From Sinonovacula constricta (taxonomy: Eukaryota; Mollusca; Bivalvia; Cardiida; Solecurtidae), in contig CM017559.1 of the NCBI GenBank assembly GCA_007844125.1, positions 67,748,705 to 67,812,704 on the forward strand: 64,000 bases of DNA, written 5' to 3'. The translations under genes and the position numbers were made by a program. Within the stretch, counting starts at the first letter, position 1, and every line of letters starts with the position of its first letter. This document shows positions 48,681 through 62,160 of the stretch, one piece after another. Under the pieces are notes generated by a model. It did not search any database, was not told the DNA's origin, and saw only the letters and a list, made by a program, of their open reading frames with translations.

Positions 48681-50088
48681 TCCACTTTTGTTAAGTTCGG
48701 AGAAACATTAAAAAGACATTTCTTTAGTTGATCGTAGTATCTCCCAGCGAATTAAGACGCTAGCGATATGTGATCGCCCTTGCTCTAAGATAGAGGGGGT
48801 GGGTCATGTCTCCTGATAATGAATTGCCATCTGGTTAACAGCATGAAATCACCCTTCCGCACACAGCTCCTTCTCTGCCCCCTCTCCCACTTAGACCCAG
48901 TCACATCACCCACATCACCATACAGCTGTAGAAACAGTTGCCAAAGTGCAATAAACACACATGTTAGTTCAATGCTGCGGCAATAAGCTGCAGCAATTAC
49001 GTAACACTGACTCTACCCAGCTTCGGTCAGGATAGTGTGTAATAAAAACATTATATAAGGCTTTACTTATTGATAACAGTCTACCAGCAGCTGAGAACGT
49101 CTTTTATTTTTTGGGAAGCATAACTAGATCACTGTCAAACAAACTTTATTGCAATCACTTTCTGTTTTTGTCACTGTACTTCATACTTGTTATTTTATTG
49201 CTATATAATACCGCGACATCTGTTATTTTTTTGTCACCGCGATTTTCTGTTCTTTGTTTTGCTTCGTTCTCTCCGAATAACAAAAATGTAAATCTACATA
49301 CTTTTTAATTGTTTGTCATAGGTTTACTGAACACACTTAAAACCCACGAGCTTACAATTTTAATCATTCTTTATTTATATATATTGGTTGGTACTCCATC
49401 AATTTATCAACAGTCAGGTAATCTGACACTAGCCAATCACAGTAATTGTCGTAATCAAATGACTTTGTTTACATTCGCTTTTCACCCACAGACATATGGC
49501 GAGCAGGTTCGTAATTGTCACTTGTGTATTGGTAACTAAATGTCTCTAATTGACATGTTATGGCTTTGGATTTAAACGCCCTTAGCGATATTAGCCAATC
49601 ACAATTAAACATCAATCCGACCACCAACCAATCAAGACCGTTAATTGGCTGTACACTTGAGCGATTTTCCTTCAGAAAACCTTCGTGGTTTTGCCTAATT
49701 GTCTTACAGTAGATCCAGTATCACCCGCATTTTGTCCTTTTGAAAATGCCTCCTTTAATTATTAATGTATTTTATAAGATTAAGTCACAAAACATAATTA
49801 ACTGTTTGTTGTTATACATTGTTTGCGGTTAGTAGAGTAAAATGTTAGATTTTTGTGAGCTATTTTGCATGTGTTGTACAGTTTCATCTAATAAAATTAT
49901 GATATGGTTTTATTAAATCGATATGTTACCATTAAAAGGAGCTTAAGTAGCCCCTTTAATACGTCATATGTTAATACAAATAAGTAATTAAGTACACAAA
50001 ATGTCTCTAAATTGAAAAGGTCATTACACGAAGTACAACACGTAACAAGAAGACACCCAAGTTTAAGGTGACTTATTAATAATGTATA
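48681..50088. other. CpG-containing non-coding stretch
   Basis: It follows the ATTCGAATA cluster. No long coding frame or recognisable protein motif. It may be the interior of a non-autonomous element. Confidence 0.3.
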
Positions 50089-50156
50089 TATTATAAGGGA
50101 CTTTGCAGGTCATCTTAACATTGATTGGTTACTTTATACTTTTTATAAGAGTTTCA

Positions 50157-50157
<1 letters not shown>

Positions 50158-50200
<43 letters not shown>
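50158..50200. repeat. (TAA)n microsatellite, about 14 units
   Basis: Perfect TAA run in the flank of copy 1; its counterpart in copy 2 (51702-51759) is about five units longer, so slippage has occurred since the duplication. Confidence 0.97.
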
Positions 50201-50419
50201 TGTTAAGTAGCAATGATATTGTTTACGCATATTTACTGGCATTCTTCACTGACAGTATTTTCTTGCAAATTACCGCTGACTGAGTAAAGAAACACCCCAT
50301 CTGGTCCTTCACTATAAACAGGATAATGGCAGATTCATAATATTGCCGTTTGTGTTTCAAAAAGATCCATAGCTTCCGTGATATAAACAATACCTTATAG
50401 CTTACAGGAGTTGGCTGGT

Positions 50420-51590
50420 CTGGATCAATATCCATAGCTTCTGTGATATAAACAATACCTTATAGCTTACATGAGTTGGCTGGCCTGGATCAATATCCAT
50501 AGCTTCTGGGATATAAACAATACCTTATAGCTTACAGGAGCTGGCTGGTCTGGATCAATATCCATAGCTTCTGTGATATAAACAATACCTTATAGCTTAC
50601 AGGGGTTGGCTGGTCTGGATCAATATCCATAGCTTCTGTGATATAAACAATACCTTATAGCTTACATGAGTTGGCTGGCCTGGATCAATATCCATAGCTT
50701 CTGGGATATAAACAATACCTTATAGCTTACAGGAGCTGGCTGGTCTGGATCAATATCCATAGCTTCTGTGATATAAACAATACCTTATAGCTTACAGGAG
50801 CTGGCTGGTCTGGATCAATATCCATAGCTTCTGTGATATAAACAATACCTTATAGCTTACAGGGGTTGGCTGGTCTGGATCAATATCCATAGCTTCTGGG
50901 ATATAAACAATACCTTATAGCTTACTGGGGCTGGCTGGTCTGGATCAATATCCATAGCCTCTGTGATATAAACAATACATTATAGCTTACAGGGGCTGGC
51001 TGGTCTGGATCAATATCCATAGCTTCTGTGATATAAACAATACCTTATAGCTTACAGGGGTTGGCTGGTCTGGATCAATATCCATAGCTTCTGTGATATA
51101 AACAATACCTTATAGCTTTCAGGAGCTGGCTGGCCTGGATCAATATCCATAGCTTCTGTGATATAAACAATACCTTATAGCTTACAGGAGTTGGCTGGCC
51201 TGGATCAATATCCATAGCCTCTGTGATATAAACAATACCTTATAGCTTACAGGGGTTGGCTGGTCTGGATCAATATCCATAGCTTCTGTGATATAAACAA
51301 TACCTTATAGCTTACAGGGGCTGGCTGGTCTGGATCAATATCCATAGCTTCTGTGATATAAACAATACCTTATAGCTTACAGGGGTTGGCTGGTCTGGAT
51401 CAATATCCATAGCTTCTGTGATATAAACAATACCTTATAGCTTACAGGAGTTGGCTGGCCTGGATCAATATCCATAGCCTCTGTGATATAAACAATACCT
51501 TATAGCTTACAGGGGTTGGCTGGTCTGGATCAATATCCATAGCTTCTGTGATATAAACATTCCCTTATAGCTTACAGGAGCTGTCTGGCC
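50420..51590. repeat. 65-bp minisatellite, first array, about 18 units
   Basis: Unit: CATAGCTTCTGTGATATAAA, CAATACCTTATAGCTTACAG, GAGTTGGCTGGTCTGGATCA, ATATC. Main variants are TTCTGTG/CTCTGTG/TTCTGGG, GGAGTT/GGGGTT/GGGGCT/TGAGTT and GGTCTGG/GGCCTGG. Confidence 0.97.
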
Positions 51591-51700
51591 TGGATTTACA
51601 CCATTACTCTGACTCTGAGACTCTTTGTGCTTTATTATAAGGGACTTTGCAGGTCATCTTAACATTGATTGGTTACTTTATACTTTTTATAAGAGTTTCA

Positions 51701-51701
<1 letters not shown>

Positions 51702-51759
<58 letters not shown>
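51702..51759. repeat. (TAA)n microsatellite, about 19 units
   Basis: Duplicate of the run at 50158-50200, longer by about 15 bases. Confidence 0.97.
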
Positions 51760-51959
51760 TGTTAAGTAGCAATGATATTGTTTACGCATATTTACTGGCA
51801 TTCTTCACTGACAGTATTTTCTTGCAAATTACCGCTGACTGAGTAAAGAAACACCCCATCTGGTCCTTCACTATAAACAGGATAATGGCAGATTCATAAT
51901 ATTGCCGTTTGTGTTTCAAAAAGATCCATAGCTTCCGTGATATAAACAATACCTTATAG

Positions 51960-54900
51960 CTTACAGGAGTTGGCTGGTCTGGATCAATATCCATAGCCTT
52001 TGTGATATAAACAATACCTTATAGCTTACAGGAGTTGGCTGATCTGGATCAATATCCATAGCCTCTGTGATATAAACAATACCTTATAGCTTACAGGAGC
52101 TGGCTGGTCTGGATCAATATCCATAGCCTCTGTGATATAAACAATACCTTATAGCTTACAGGAGTTGGCTGGCCTGGATCAATATCCATAGCTTCTGGGA
52201 TATAAACAATACCTTATAGCTTACAGGAGCTGGCTGATCTGGATCAATATGCATAGCCTCTGTGATATAAACAATACCTTATAGCTTACAGGAGCTGGCT
52301 GGTCTGGATCAATATCCATAGCTTCTGGGATATAAACAATACCTTATAGCTTACAGGAGCTGGCTGATCTGGATCAATATGCATAGCCTCTGTGATATAA
52401 ACAATACCTTATAGCTTACAGGAGCTGGCTGGTCTGGATCAATATCCATAGCTTCTGGGATATAAACAATACCTTATAGCTTACAGGAGCTGGCTGGCCT
52501 GGATCAATATCCATAGCTTCTGTGATATAAACAATACCTTATAGCTTACAGGGTTTGGCTGGTCTGGATCAATATCCATAGCTTCTGTGATATAAACAAT
52601 ACCTTATAGCTTTCAGGGGCTGGCTGGTCTGGATCAATATCCATAGCCTCTGTGATATAAACAATACCTTATAGCTTTCAGGGGCTGGCTGGTCTGGATC
52701 AATATCCATAGCCTCTGTGATATAAACAATACCTTATAGCTTACAGGGGTTGGCTGGTCTGGACCAATATCCATAGCCTTTGTGATATAAACAATACCTT
52801 ATAGCTTACAGGGGTTGGCTGATCTGGATGAATATCCATAGCTTCTGTGATATAAACAATACCTTATAGCTTACAGGGGTTGGCTGGTCTGGACCAATAT
52901 CCATAGCCTTTGTGATATAAACAATACCTTATAGCTTACAGGGGTTGGCTGGTCTGGATCAATATCCATAGCTTCTGTGATATAAACAATACCTTATAGC
53001 TTACATGAGCTGGCTGGTCTGAATCAATATCCATAGCCTCTGTGATATAAACAATACCTTATAGCTTACAGGGGTTGGCTGGTCTGGATCAATATCCATA
53101 GCCTCTGTGATATAAACAATACCTTATAGCTTACAGGGGTTGGCTGGTCTGAATCAATATCCATAGCCTCTGTGATATAAACAATACCTTATAGCTTACA
53201 TGAGCTGGCTGGCCTGGATCAATATCCATAGCCTCTGTGATATAAACAATACCTTATAGCTTACAGGGGTTGGCTGGTCTGGATCAATATCCATAGCCTC
53301 TGTGATATAAACAATACCTTATAGCTTACATGGGCTGGCTGGTCTGGATCAATATCCATAGCTTCTGTGATATAAACAATACCTTATAGCTTACAGGAGT
53401 TGGCTGGCCTGGATCAATATCCATAGCCTCTGTGATATAAACAATACCTTATAGCTTACATGAGCTGGCTGGCCTGGATCAATTTCCATAGCCTTTGTGA
53501 TATAAACAATACCTTATAGCTTACAGGAGTTGGCTGGTCTGGATCAATATCCATAGCTTCTGTGATATAAACATTACCTTATAGCTTACAGGAGTTGGCT
53601 GGCCTGGATCAATATCCATAGCCTCTGTGATATAAACAATACCTTATAGCTTACAGGAGTTGGCTGGCCTGGATCAATATACATAGCCTTTAGCTGTGAT
53701 ATAAACAATACCTTATAGCTTACAGGAGTTGGCTGGCCTGGATCAATATCCATAGCCTCTGTGATATAAACAATACCTTATAGCTTACAGGGGTTGGCTG
53801 GCCTGGATCAATATCCATAGCCTCTGTGATATAAACAATACCTTATAGCTTACAGGAGCTGGCTGGTCTGGATCAATATCCATAGCCTCTGTGATATAAA
53901 CAATACCTTATAGCTTACAGGAGTTGGCTGGTCTGGATGAATATCCATAGCTTCTGTGATATAAACAATACATTATAGCTTACAGGAGCTGTCTGGTCTG
54001 GATCAATATCCATAGCCTCTGTGATATAAACAATACCTTATAGCTTTCAGGGGCTGGCTGGTCTGGATCAATATCCATAGCCTCTGTGATATAAACAATA
54101 CCTTATAGCTTACAGGGGTTGGCTGGTCTGGACCAATATCCATAGCCTTTGTGATATAAACAATACCTTATAGCTTACAGGGGTTGGCTGGTCTGGACCA
54201 ATATCCATAGCCTTTGTGATATAAACAATACCTTATAGCTTACATGAGCTGGCTGGCCTGGATCAATATCCATAGCCTCTGTGATATAAACAATACCTTA
54301 TAGCTTACAGGGGTTGGCTGGTCTGGACCAATATCCATAGCCTTTGTGATATAAACAATACCTTATAGCTTTCAGGGGTTGGCTGATCTGGATGAATATC
54401 CATAGCTTCTGTGATATAAACAATACCTTATAGCTTACAGGGGTTGGCTGGTCTGGACCAATATCCATAGCCTTTGTGATATAAACAATACCTTATAGCT
54501 TACAGGGGTTGGCTGGTCTGGATCAATATCCATAGCTTCTGTGATATAAACAATACCTTATAGCTTACATGAGCTGGCTGGTCTGAATCAATATCCATAG
54601 CCTCTGTGATATAAACAATACCTTATAGCTTATAGGGGTTGGCTGGTCTGGATCAATATCCATAGCCTCTGTGATATGAACAATACCTTATAGCTTACAG
54701 GGGTTGGCTGGTCTGAATCAATATCCATAGCCTCTGTGATATAAACAATACCTTATAGCTTACATGAGCTGGCTGGCCTGGATCAATATCCATAGCCTCT
54801 GTGATATAAACAATACCTTATAGCTTACAGGGGTTGGCTGGTCTGGATCAATATCCATAGCCTCTGTGATATAAACAATACATTATAGCTTACATGGGCT

Positions 54901-57900
54901 GGCTGGTCTGGATCAATATCCATAGCTTCTGTGATATAAACAATACCTTATAGCTTACAGGAGTTGGCTGGCCTGGATCAATATCCATAGCCTCTGTGAT
55001 ATAAACAATACCTTATAGCTTACATGAGCTGGCTGGCCTGGATCAATTTCCATAGCCTTTGTGATATAAACAATACCTTATAGCTTACAGGAGTTGGCTG
55101 GTCTGGATCAATATCCATAGCTTCTGTGGTATAAACATTACCTTATAGCTTACAGGAGTTGGCTGGCCTGGATCAATATCCATAGCCTCTGTGATATAAA
55201 CAATACCTTATAGCTTACAGGAGTTGGCTGGCCTGGATCAATATACATAGCCTCTAGCTGTGATATAAACAATACCTTATAGCTTACAGGAGTTGGCTGG
55301 CCTGGATCAATATCCATAGCCTCTGTGATATAAACAATACCTTATAGCTTACAGGGGTTGGCTGGCCTGGATCAATATCCATAGCCTCTGTGATATAAAC
55401 AATACCTTATAGCTTACAGGAGCTGGCTGGTCTGGATCAATATCCATAGTCTTTGTGATATAAACAATACCTTATAGCTTACAGGAGTTGGCTGGTCTGG
55501 ATCAATATCCATAGCTTCTGTGATATAAACAATACCATATAGCTTACAGGGGTTGGCTGGTCTGGATCAATATCCATAGCCTCTGTGATATAAACAATAC
55601 CTTATAGCTTACAGGGGCTGGCTGGTCTGAATCAATATCCATAGCTTCTGTGATATAAACAATACCTTATAGCTTACATGAGCTGGCTGATCTGGATCAA
55701 TATCCATAGCCTCTGTGATATAAACAATACCTTATAGCTTACAGGGGTTGGCTGGTCTGGATCAATATCCATAGCCTCTGTGATATAAACAATACATTAT
55801 AGCTTACATGGGCTGGCTGGTCTGGATCAATATCCATAGCTTCTGTGATATAAACAATACCTTATAGCTTACAGGAGTTGGCTGGCCTGGATCAATATCC
55901 ATAGCCTCTGTGATATAAACAATACCTTATAGCTTACATGAGCTGGCTGGCCTGGATCAATTTCCATAGCCTTTGTGATATAAACAATACCTTATAGCTT
56001 ACAGGAGTTGGCTGGTCTGGATCAATATCCATAGCTTCTGTGGTATAAACATTACCTTATAGCTTACAGGAGTTGGCTGGCCTGGATCAATATCCATAGC
56101 CTCTGTGATATAAACAATACCTTATAGCTTACAGGAGTTGGCTGGCCTGGATCAATATACATAGCCTCTAGCTGTGATATAAACAATACCTTATAGCTTA
56201 CAGGAGTTGGCTGGCCTGGATCAATATCCATAGCCTCTGTGATATAAACAATACCTTATAGCTTACAGGGGTTGGCTGGCCTGGATCAATATCCATAGCC
56301 TCTGTGATATAAACAATACCTTATAGCTTACAGGAGCTGGCTGGTCTGGATCAATATCCATAGCCTCTGTGATATAAACAATACCTTATAGCTTACAGGA
56401 GTTGGCTGGTCTGGATGAATATCCATAGCTTCTGTGATATAAACAATACCTTATAGCTTACATGGGCTGGCTGGTCTGGATCAATATCCATAGCCTCTGT
56501 GATATAAACAATACCTTATAGCTTACAGGGGCTGGCTGGTCTGGATCAATATCCATAGCCTCTGTGATATAAACAATACCTTATAGCTTACAGGAGCTGG
56601 CTGGCCTGGATCAATATCCATAGCTTCTGTGATATAAACAATACCTTATAGCTTACAGGAGTTGGCTGGCCTGGATCAATATCCATAGCTTCTGGGATAT
56701 AAACATTCCCTTATAGCTTACAGGAGTTGGCTGGTCTGGATCAATATCCATAGCCTCTGTGATATAAACAATACCTTATAGCTTACAGGAGTTGGCTGGT
56801 CTGGATCAATATCCATAGCCTCTGTGATATAAACAATACCTTATAGCTTACAGGGGCTGGCTGGTCTGAATCAATATCCATAGCCTCTGTGATATAAACA
56901 ATACCTTATAGCTTACAGGAGTTGGCTGGTCTGGATCAATATCCATAGCCTCTGTGATATAAACAATACCTTATAGCTTACAGGGGCTGGCTGGTCAGAA
57001 TCAATATCCATAGCCTCTGTGATATAAACAATACCTTATAGCTTACAGGAGCTGGCTGATCTGGATCAATATCCATAGCCTCTGTGATATAAACAATACC
57101 TTATAGCTTACAGGAGCTGGCTGGTCTGAATCAATATCCATAGCTTCTGGGATATAAACAATACCTTATAGCTTACAGGAGCTGGCTGGCCTGGATCAAT
57201 ATCCATAGCCTCTGTGATATAAACAATACCTTATAGCTTACAGGGGCTGGCTGGTCTGGATCAATATCCATAGCTTCTGTGATATAAACAATACCTTATA
57301 GTTTACAGGAGCTGGCTGGCCTGGATCAATATCCATAGCCTCTGTGATATAAACATTCCCTTATAGCTTACAGGGGCTGGCTGGTCTGAATCAATATCCA
57401 TAACTTCTGGGATATAAACAATACCTTATAGCTTACAGGAGCTGGCTGGCCTGGATCAATATCCATAGCCTCTGTGATATAAACAATACCATATAGCTTA
57501 CAGGGGTTGGCTGGCCTGGATCAATATCCATAGCTTCTGTGATATAAACAATACATTATAGCTTACAGGGGCTGGCTGGTCTGAATCAATATCCATAGCT
57601 TCTGTGATATAAACAATACCTTATAGCTTACAGGGATTGGCTGGTCTGGATCAATATCCATAGCTTCTGTGATATAAACAATACCTTATAGCTTACAGGG
57701 GCTGGCTGGTCTGAATCAATATCCATAGCTTCTGTGAAATAAACAATACCTTATAGCTTACAGGGGCTGGCTGGTCTGAATCAATATCCATAGCCTCTGT
57801 GATATAAACATTCCCTTATAGCTTACAGGGGCTGGCTGGTCTGGATCAATATCCATAGCTTCTGTGATATAAACAATACCTTATAGCTTACAGGGGTTGG

Positions 57901-59465
57901 CTGGTCTGGATCAATATCCATAGCTTCTGTGATATAAACAATACCTTATAGCTTACAGGAGTTGGCTGGCCTGGATCAATATCCATAGCTTCTGTGATAT
58001 AAACAATACCTTATAGCTTACAGGGGTTGGCTGGTCTGGATCAATATCCATAGCTTCTGTGATATAAACAATACCTTATAGTTTACAGGAGCTGGCTGGC
58101 CTGGATCAATATCCATAGCCTCTGTGATATAAACATTCCCTTATAGCTTACAGGGGCTGGCTGGTCTGAATCAATATCCATAACTTCTGGGATATAAACA
58201 ATACCTTATAGCTTACAGGAGCTGGCTGGCCTGGATCAATATCCATAGCCTCTGTGATATAAACAATACCATATAGCTTACAGGGGTTGGCTGGCCTGGA
58301 TCAATATCCATAGCTTCTGTGATATAAACAATACATTATAGCTTACAGGGGCTGGCTGGTCTGAATCAATATCCATAGCTTCTGTGATATAAACAATACC
58401 TTATAGCTTACAGGGATTGGCTGGTCTGGATCAATATCCATAGCTTCTGTGATATAAACAATACCTTATAGCTTACAGGGGCTGGCTGGTCTGAATCAAT
58501 ATCCATAGCTTCTGTGATATAAACAATACCTTATAGCTTACAGGGGCTGGCTGGTCTGAATCAATATCCATAGCCTCTGTGATATAAACATTACCTTATA
58601 GCTTACAGGGGCTGGCTGGTCTGGATCAATATCCATAGCTTCTGTGATATAAACAATACCTTATAGCTTACAGGGGTTGGCTGGTCTGGATCAATATCCA
58701 TAGCTTCTGTGATATAAACAATACCTTATAGCTTACAGGAGTTGGCTGGCCTGGATCAATATCCATAGCTTCTGTGATATAAACAATACCTTATAGCTTA
58801 CAGGGGTTGGCTGGTCTGGATCAATATCCATAGCTTCTGTGATATAAACAATACCTTATAGCTTACAGGGGTTGGCTGGTCTGGATCAATATCCATAGCC
58901 TCTGTGATATAAACAATACCTTATAGCTTACAGGAGTTGGCTGGTCTGGATCAATATCCATAGCTTCTGTGATATAAACAATACCTTATAGCTTACAGGA
59001 GCTGGCTGGTCTGGATCAATATCCATAGCTTCTGTGATATAAACAATACCTTATAGCTTACAGGAGCTGGCTCGTCTGGATCAATATTCATAGCCTCTGT
59101 GATATAAACAATACCTTATAGCTTACAGGAGTTGGCTGGTCTGGATCAATATCCATAGCTTCTGTGATATAAACAATACCTTATAGCTTACAGGGGTTGG
59201 CTGGTCTGGATCAATATCCATAGCTTCTGTGATATAAACAATACCTTATAGCTTACAGGGGTTGGCTGGTCTGGATCAATATCCATAGCTTCTGTGATAT
59301 AAACAATACCTTATAGCTTACAGGAGTTGGCTGGCCTGGATCAATATCCATAGCCTCTGTGATATAAACAATACCTTATAGCTTACAGGGGTTGGCTGGT
59401 CTGGATCAATATCCATAGCTTCTGTGATATAAACCTTCCCTTATAGCTTACAGGAGCTGTCTGGC
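51960..59465. repeat. 65-bp minisatellite, second array, about 115 units
   Basis: Same unit as the first array but expanded to 7.5 kb with clear cassette duplications. A 4-base insertion (AGCT in CTCTAGCTGTGATAT) marks units at 53691, 55255 and 56169, spaced 24 and 14 units plus 4 bases. The 780-bp block 57301-58080 (12 units) is repeated at 58081-58860 with only two differences seen. On the minus strand each unit contains ATATCACAG and CTGTAAGC, resembling an acceptor and a donor. Confidence 0.97.
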
Positions 59466-61002
59466 CTGGATCTACACAATTACTCTGACTCTGAGACTCT
59501 TTGTGCTTTGTAGGCTACCAGTTAGGTGCCAAAATCAAGGTCAGAATCACCAACACTTACGATTTAGAAGTGTTCTTTAAAAAGCATCTGGCAAAATGAT
59601 TTCATCCATTTTTCTTTTACATCAGCACCTAAGTTTTTTACAGCCTTAAGCAAGTTCCAAATTTCTTCACAAATTTTTGAAATATATATATTTTAATTTG
59701 TGCAAGACAGACAATTCATTACTACAATTTGTCTTCAAATATTTTTGAAATATGTAAACAAGAAAACTCTGAACACTAGCTAGACAAGACTAGAAAGTAA
59801 TGAATGGAACATCTTGCAGTACATGTACCTGTTAGTGCAAGAATAATGCAAGTTTTATAAAATGCTTCTGTTGTTGGTTCTGTATTGTACTAATGGAAGA
59901 CAATATAGGTAGATGAGTATTGTAGACTGGTATTTGCTGATGAGTTTTCCTCAACAAATCATCCACAAGATCCATCATAACCTTGACAAGAAATGTCTGG
60001 TGATGCCATAAGATGTAGTGAAACATACAGTGAAACTTCTACATGTCTGACATGCTTATGGCTTGAAGTTTTCTGAGAGTATATAAGTGTGACTTTCGTG
60101 TGATTTAAAGGACAGGCATTAGCCTACATGGTGTAGAAATGAAACTTTTGCCATTATTGAAGGTATTGGGATTCATGATTCCAAGCTAAAATAACAAACT
60201 TAAAATAGCAGAAATTGATCAAGAGCTGTACTGCTGCTGAGTCTCTAGCAAGTACCAAGTAAGTCTCCAGTAATGTGTGTATGCAGTTATTAGGAGATGA
60301 CTAACAGGCCTTTTCACTTCAGTTATGTGGCTGATATCTGGTCAAAAATTTTTCATTCTACCCACCCCAGCAAATGTGGTGAAAAATATCTAAAATTAAC
60401 TTAATCCATTTTGTGCCTTACTGGCTAACATTTTAAATTTTATCATGGAAGTTGCCATAAAATACCTGTTTGTGATGCCAACTTTACTAGTCCTAAGGCT
60501 AAGTCACCTCTTAGTGTGGGAATGTGATAAGGGTTTAAACTGGTCCACCTTTACTCAGGATAATATGACCAGGTTTTATAGCAAGCATATTAAATATTCA
60601 CTCGTGCTATTATATTAAAGGCAGCACTAAGTCTTTTTTAACAGAACAGTGCTCGTAAATGACTGGATGTTTATAGTTCTTAAAACCCAACAAAACATAA
60701 GAATGTCAATACACATGTGTTGCATAGTATATTGGTTCTTCAAGTAAAAACTCGGCTAGAACTTACCCCAATAATGACTTGGATGTTTTATGGCCCTAAC
60801 GACACAAGGGCTCCTATCAGTTAATGATGAATGGGCTGACTAAATTGTCTAGGTGGTTCTTTCTTTTTCATTTTTTTCATCATCATTATCATTTCTTGTC
60901 ATTGCTAAAGTCTATATCACCATTACTGCCATTAACTTTTATCACCACAAATTGTTGTTATTGTCACTCCCTTCATCTTCACCACCTCCATTGTCACAAA
61001 CA
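59466..61002. other. Non-coding stretch
   Basis: Begins with the array-terminal motif (GGATCTACACAATTACTCTG). Otherwise no feature recognised. Confidence 0.4.
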
Positions 61003-61019
61003 CCATCATCATTATCATT

Positions 61020-61059
<40 letters not shown>

Positions 61060-61060
61060 C
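61003..61060. repeat. (ATC)n microsatellite
   Basis: About 19 ATC units, slightly interrupted by ATT at the left. Apparent His- or Ser-rich open frames across it are an effect of the repeat. Confidence 0.95.
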
Positions 61061-61224
61061 ATCATTTCTACCAGACTTCTTACAGTCTCTCTCAATCAAG
61101 TGGCCACATCGACATGGACAACTTGAAATTCATTCTCTAATTTCCCCAGACCATATGCTATTCAAGCAACTCACAAGTCCTCCTCAGGCATCTGTTTTAT
61201 AATGATCATGGGTGGGTGTCTTGT

Positions 61225-61300
61225 GTAGCCACTTTAAGACTTGAACCTGGGACTCTTTGCTTATTGAGTAAATACTTTAACCATTGACCAGCCAGACAGG
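61225..61300 (-). repeat. tRNA-like SINE head or tRNA pseudogene
   Basis: The minus strand has an A-box-like GGCTGGTCAATGGTTAAAGT (complement about 61273-61292) and a B box CCCAGGTTCAAGTC (complement about 61237-61250). Stems do not pair well enough for a functional tRNA. Confidence 0.5.
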
Positions 61301-61476
61301 TAACACATTCCCTCACTGTCATCTGTCTACATAGATATATAGTAAATATGTGTTTTTTTGGACTAAGATAAGCCAAGTCTTGACTCTTACAAAGTGTTTC
61401 AGTTGTACCTTTGTCACATACGTCCTCCTGATTCAGTCACCAATACCACAGTAGATTATATGTGCAATACAACACC

Positions 61477-61580
61477 TAACCTGCTAAGCATGAAGTGATC
61501 AGGCTTAGGCAAATAGCATAGATCCTGATCAGTCACCACCCACTGAGATCTGGCTAATCAGTACTTATATTACATGCTGA
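61477..61580. repeat. Hairpin repeat, near-complete copy
   Basis: The outer block AACCTGCTAAGCATGAAGTG is followed by ATCAGGCTTAGGCAAATAGC and ATAGATCCTGATCAG. The right half (ACTGAGATCTGGCTAATCAG) is more diverged. Confidence 0.6.
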
Positions 61581-61680
61581 TAAGTTGCTAAGTTATTATT
61601 ATGTCATTTTGCTAGCAAGAATCTGAAGATATTATCATCTTTTAAAGAAATAACAAAGTAAAAAGTTTAAAGTTAATTCT

Positions 61681-61760
61681 AAGCTTGATAAGCATGAATT
61701 GAACAAGCTTTTTACTGAGAGCTGTTTGATCAGAATCGACACTGTTATGCATGAAGCTGT
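61681..61760. repeat. Hairpin repeat, diverged copy
   Basis: GCTTGATAAGCATGAATTGA then GAGAGCTGTTTGATCAGAAT and CGACACTGTTATGC: outer block and right arm; the inner left arm is lost. Confidence 0.45.
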
Positions 61761-62047
61761 TAACAAATAAGTCTGAATTCTTACAAGTTATTTACAGCTG
61801 TGGTAGGTTAAGGGTTAGGTGATCTCCTGGCAAGGAGAAGGGTCCTGGGACTGCTGATATACCCTACAATGGTTTAATTGACTTGGAGCTCACTAATTGG
61901 CCACATGATACCCATATAAACCCTTTCTCTGCTATTGTTAATAGTCCATGGGTTGAAGTCGTAGTTGTTTTCTAGCAATAATTACAGTCTGTAAGTCACA
62001 AGACATCTTTGTATACATTAACAGAAACTACATGTAGTATAAATCCT

Positions 62048-62160
62048 GTTGGGAGCTGACTGATCTGGATCTACACTATTTGTATAGGCTTAATCAGTTT
62101 GGCTAGGAGCTGTTCAGGATCTACAGTCTTAGGAGCTGTTCAGGATCTACAGTCTGTCTA
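62048..62160. repeat. Hairpin repeat, right arm with local duplication
   Basis: CTGATCTGGATCTACACTAT and TTGTATAGGCTTAATCAG form the right arm. TAGGAGCTGTTCAGGATCTA is then present twice in tandem (about 62114 and 62129). Confidence 0.5.

Larger units (their letters stand above)
50089..51632. repeat. 1544-bp locus duplicated in tandem (copy 1)
   Basis: TATTATAAGGGACTTTGCAG begins both 50089 and 51633. About 330 bases of unique flank, including an AAT run and a stretch identical over at least 210 bases (50223-50435 and 51782-51994 translate to the same 70 residues), precede a 65-bp array in each copy. Copy 1 ends in a terminal motif (GCTGTCTGGCCTGGATTTAC, ACTCTGACTCTGAGACTCTT) that recurs at the end of the second array at 59455. 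The event duplicated flank, array and terminator together. Confidence 0.92.

Noticed and set aside
50223..51994. Two identical 70-codon minus-strand frames
   Set aside because: They are identical because the flank of the minisatellite was duplicated. The start lies inside the repeat unit and there is no protein-family resemblance.
60824..61140. His-rich and Ser-rich open frames
   Set aside because: They are translations of an ATC microsatellite and its pyrimidine-rich flank.
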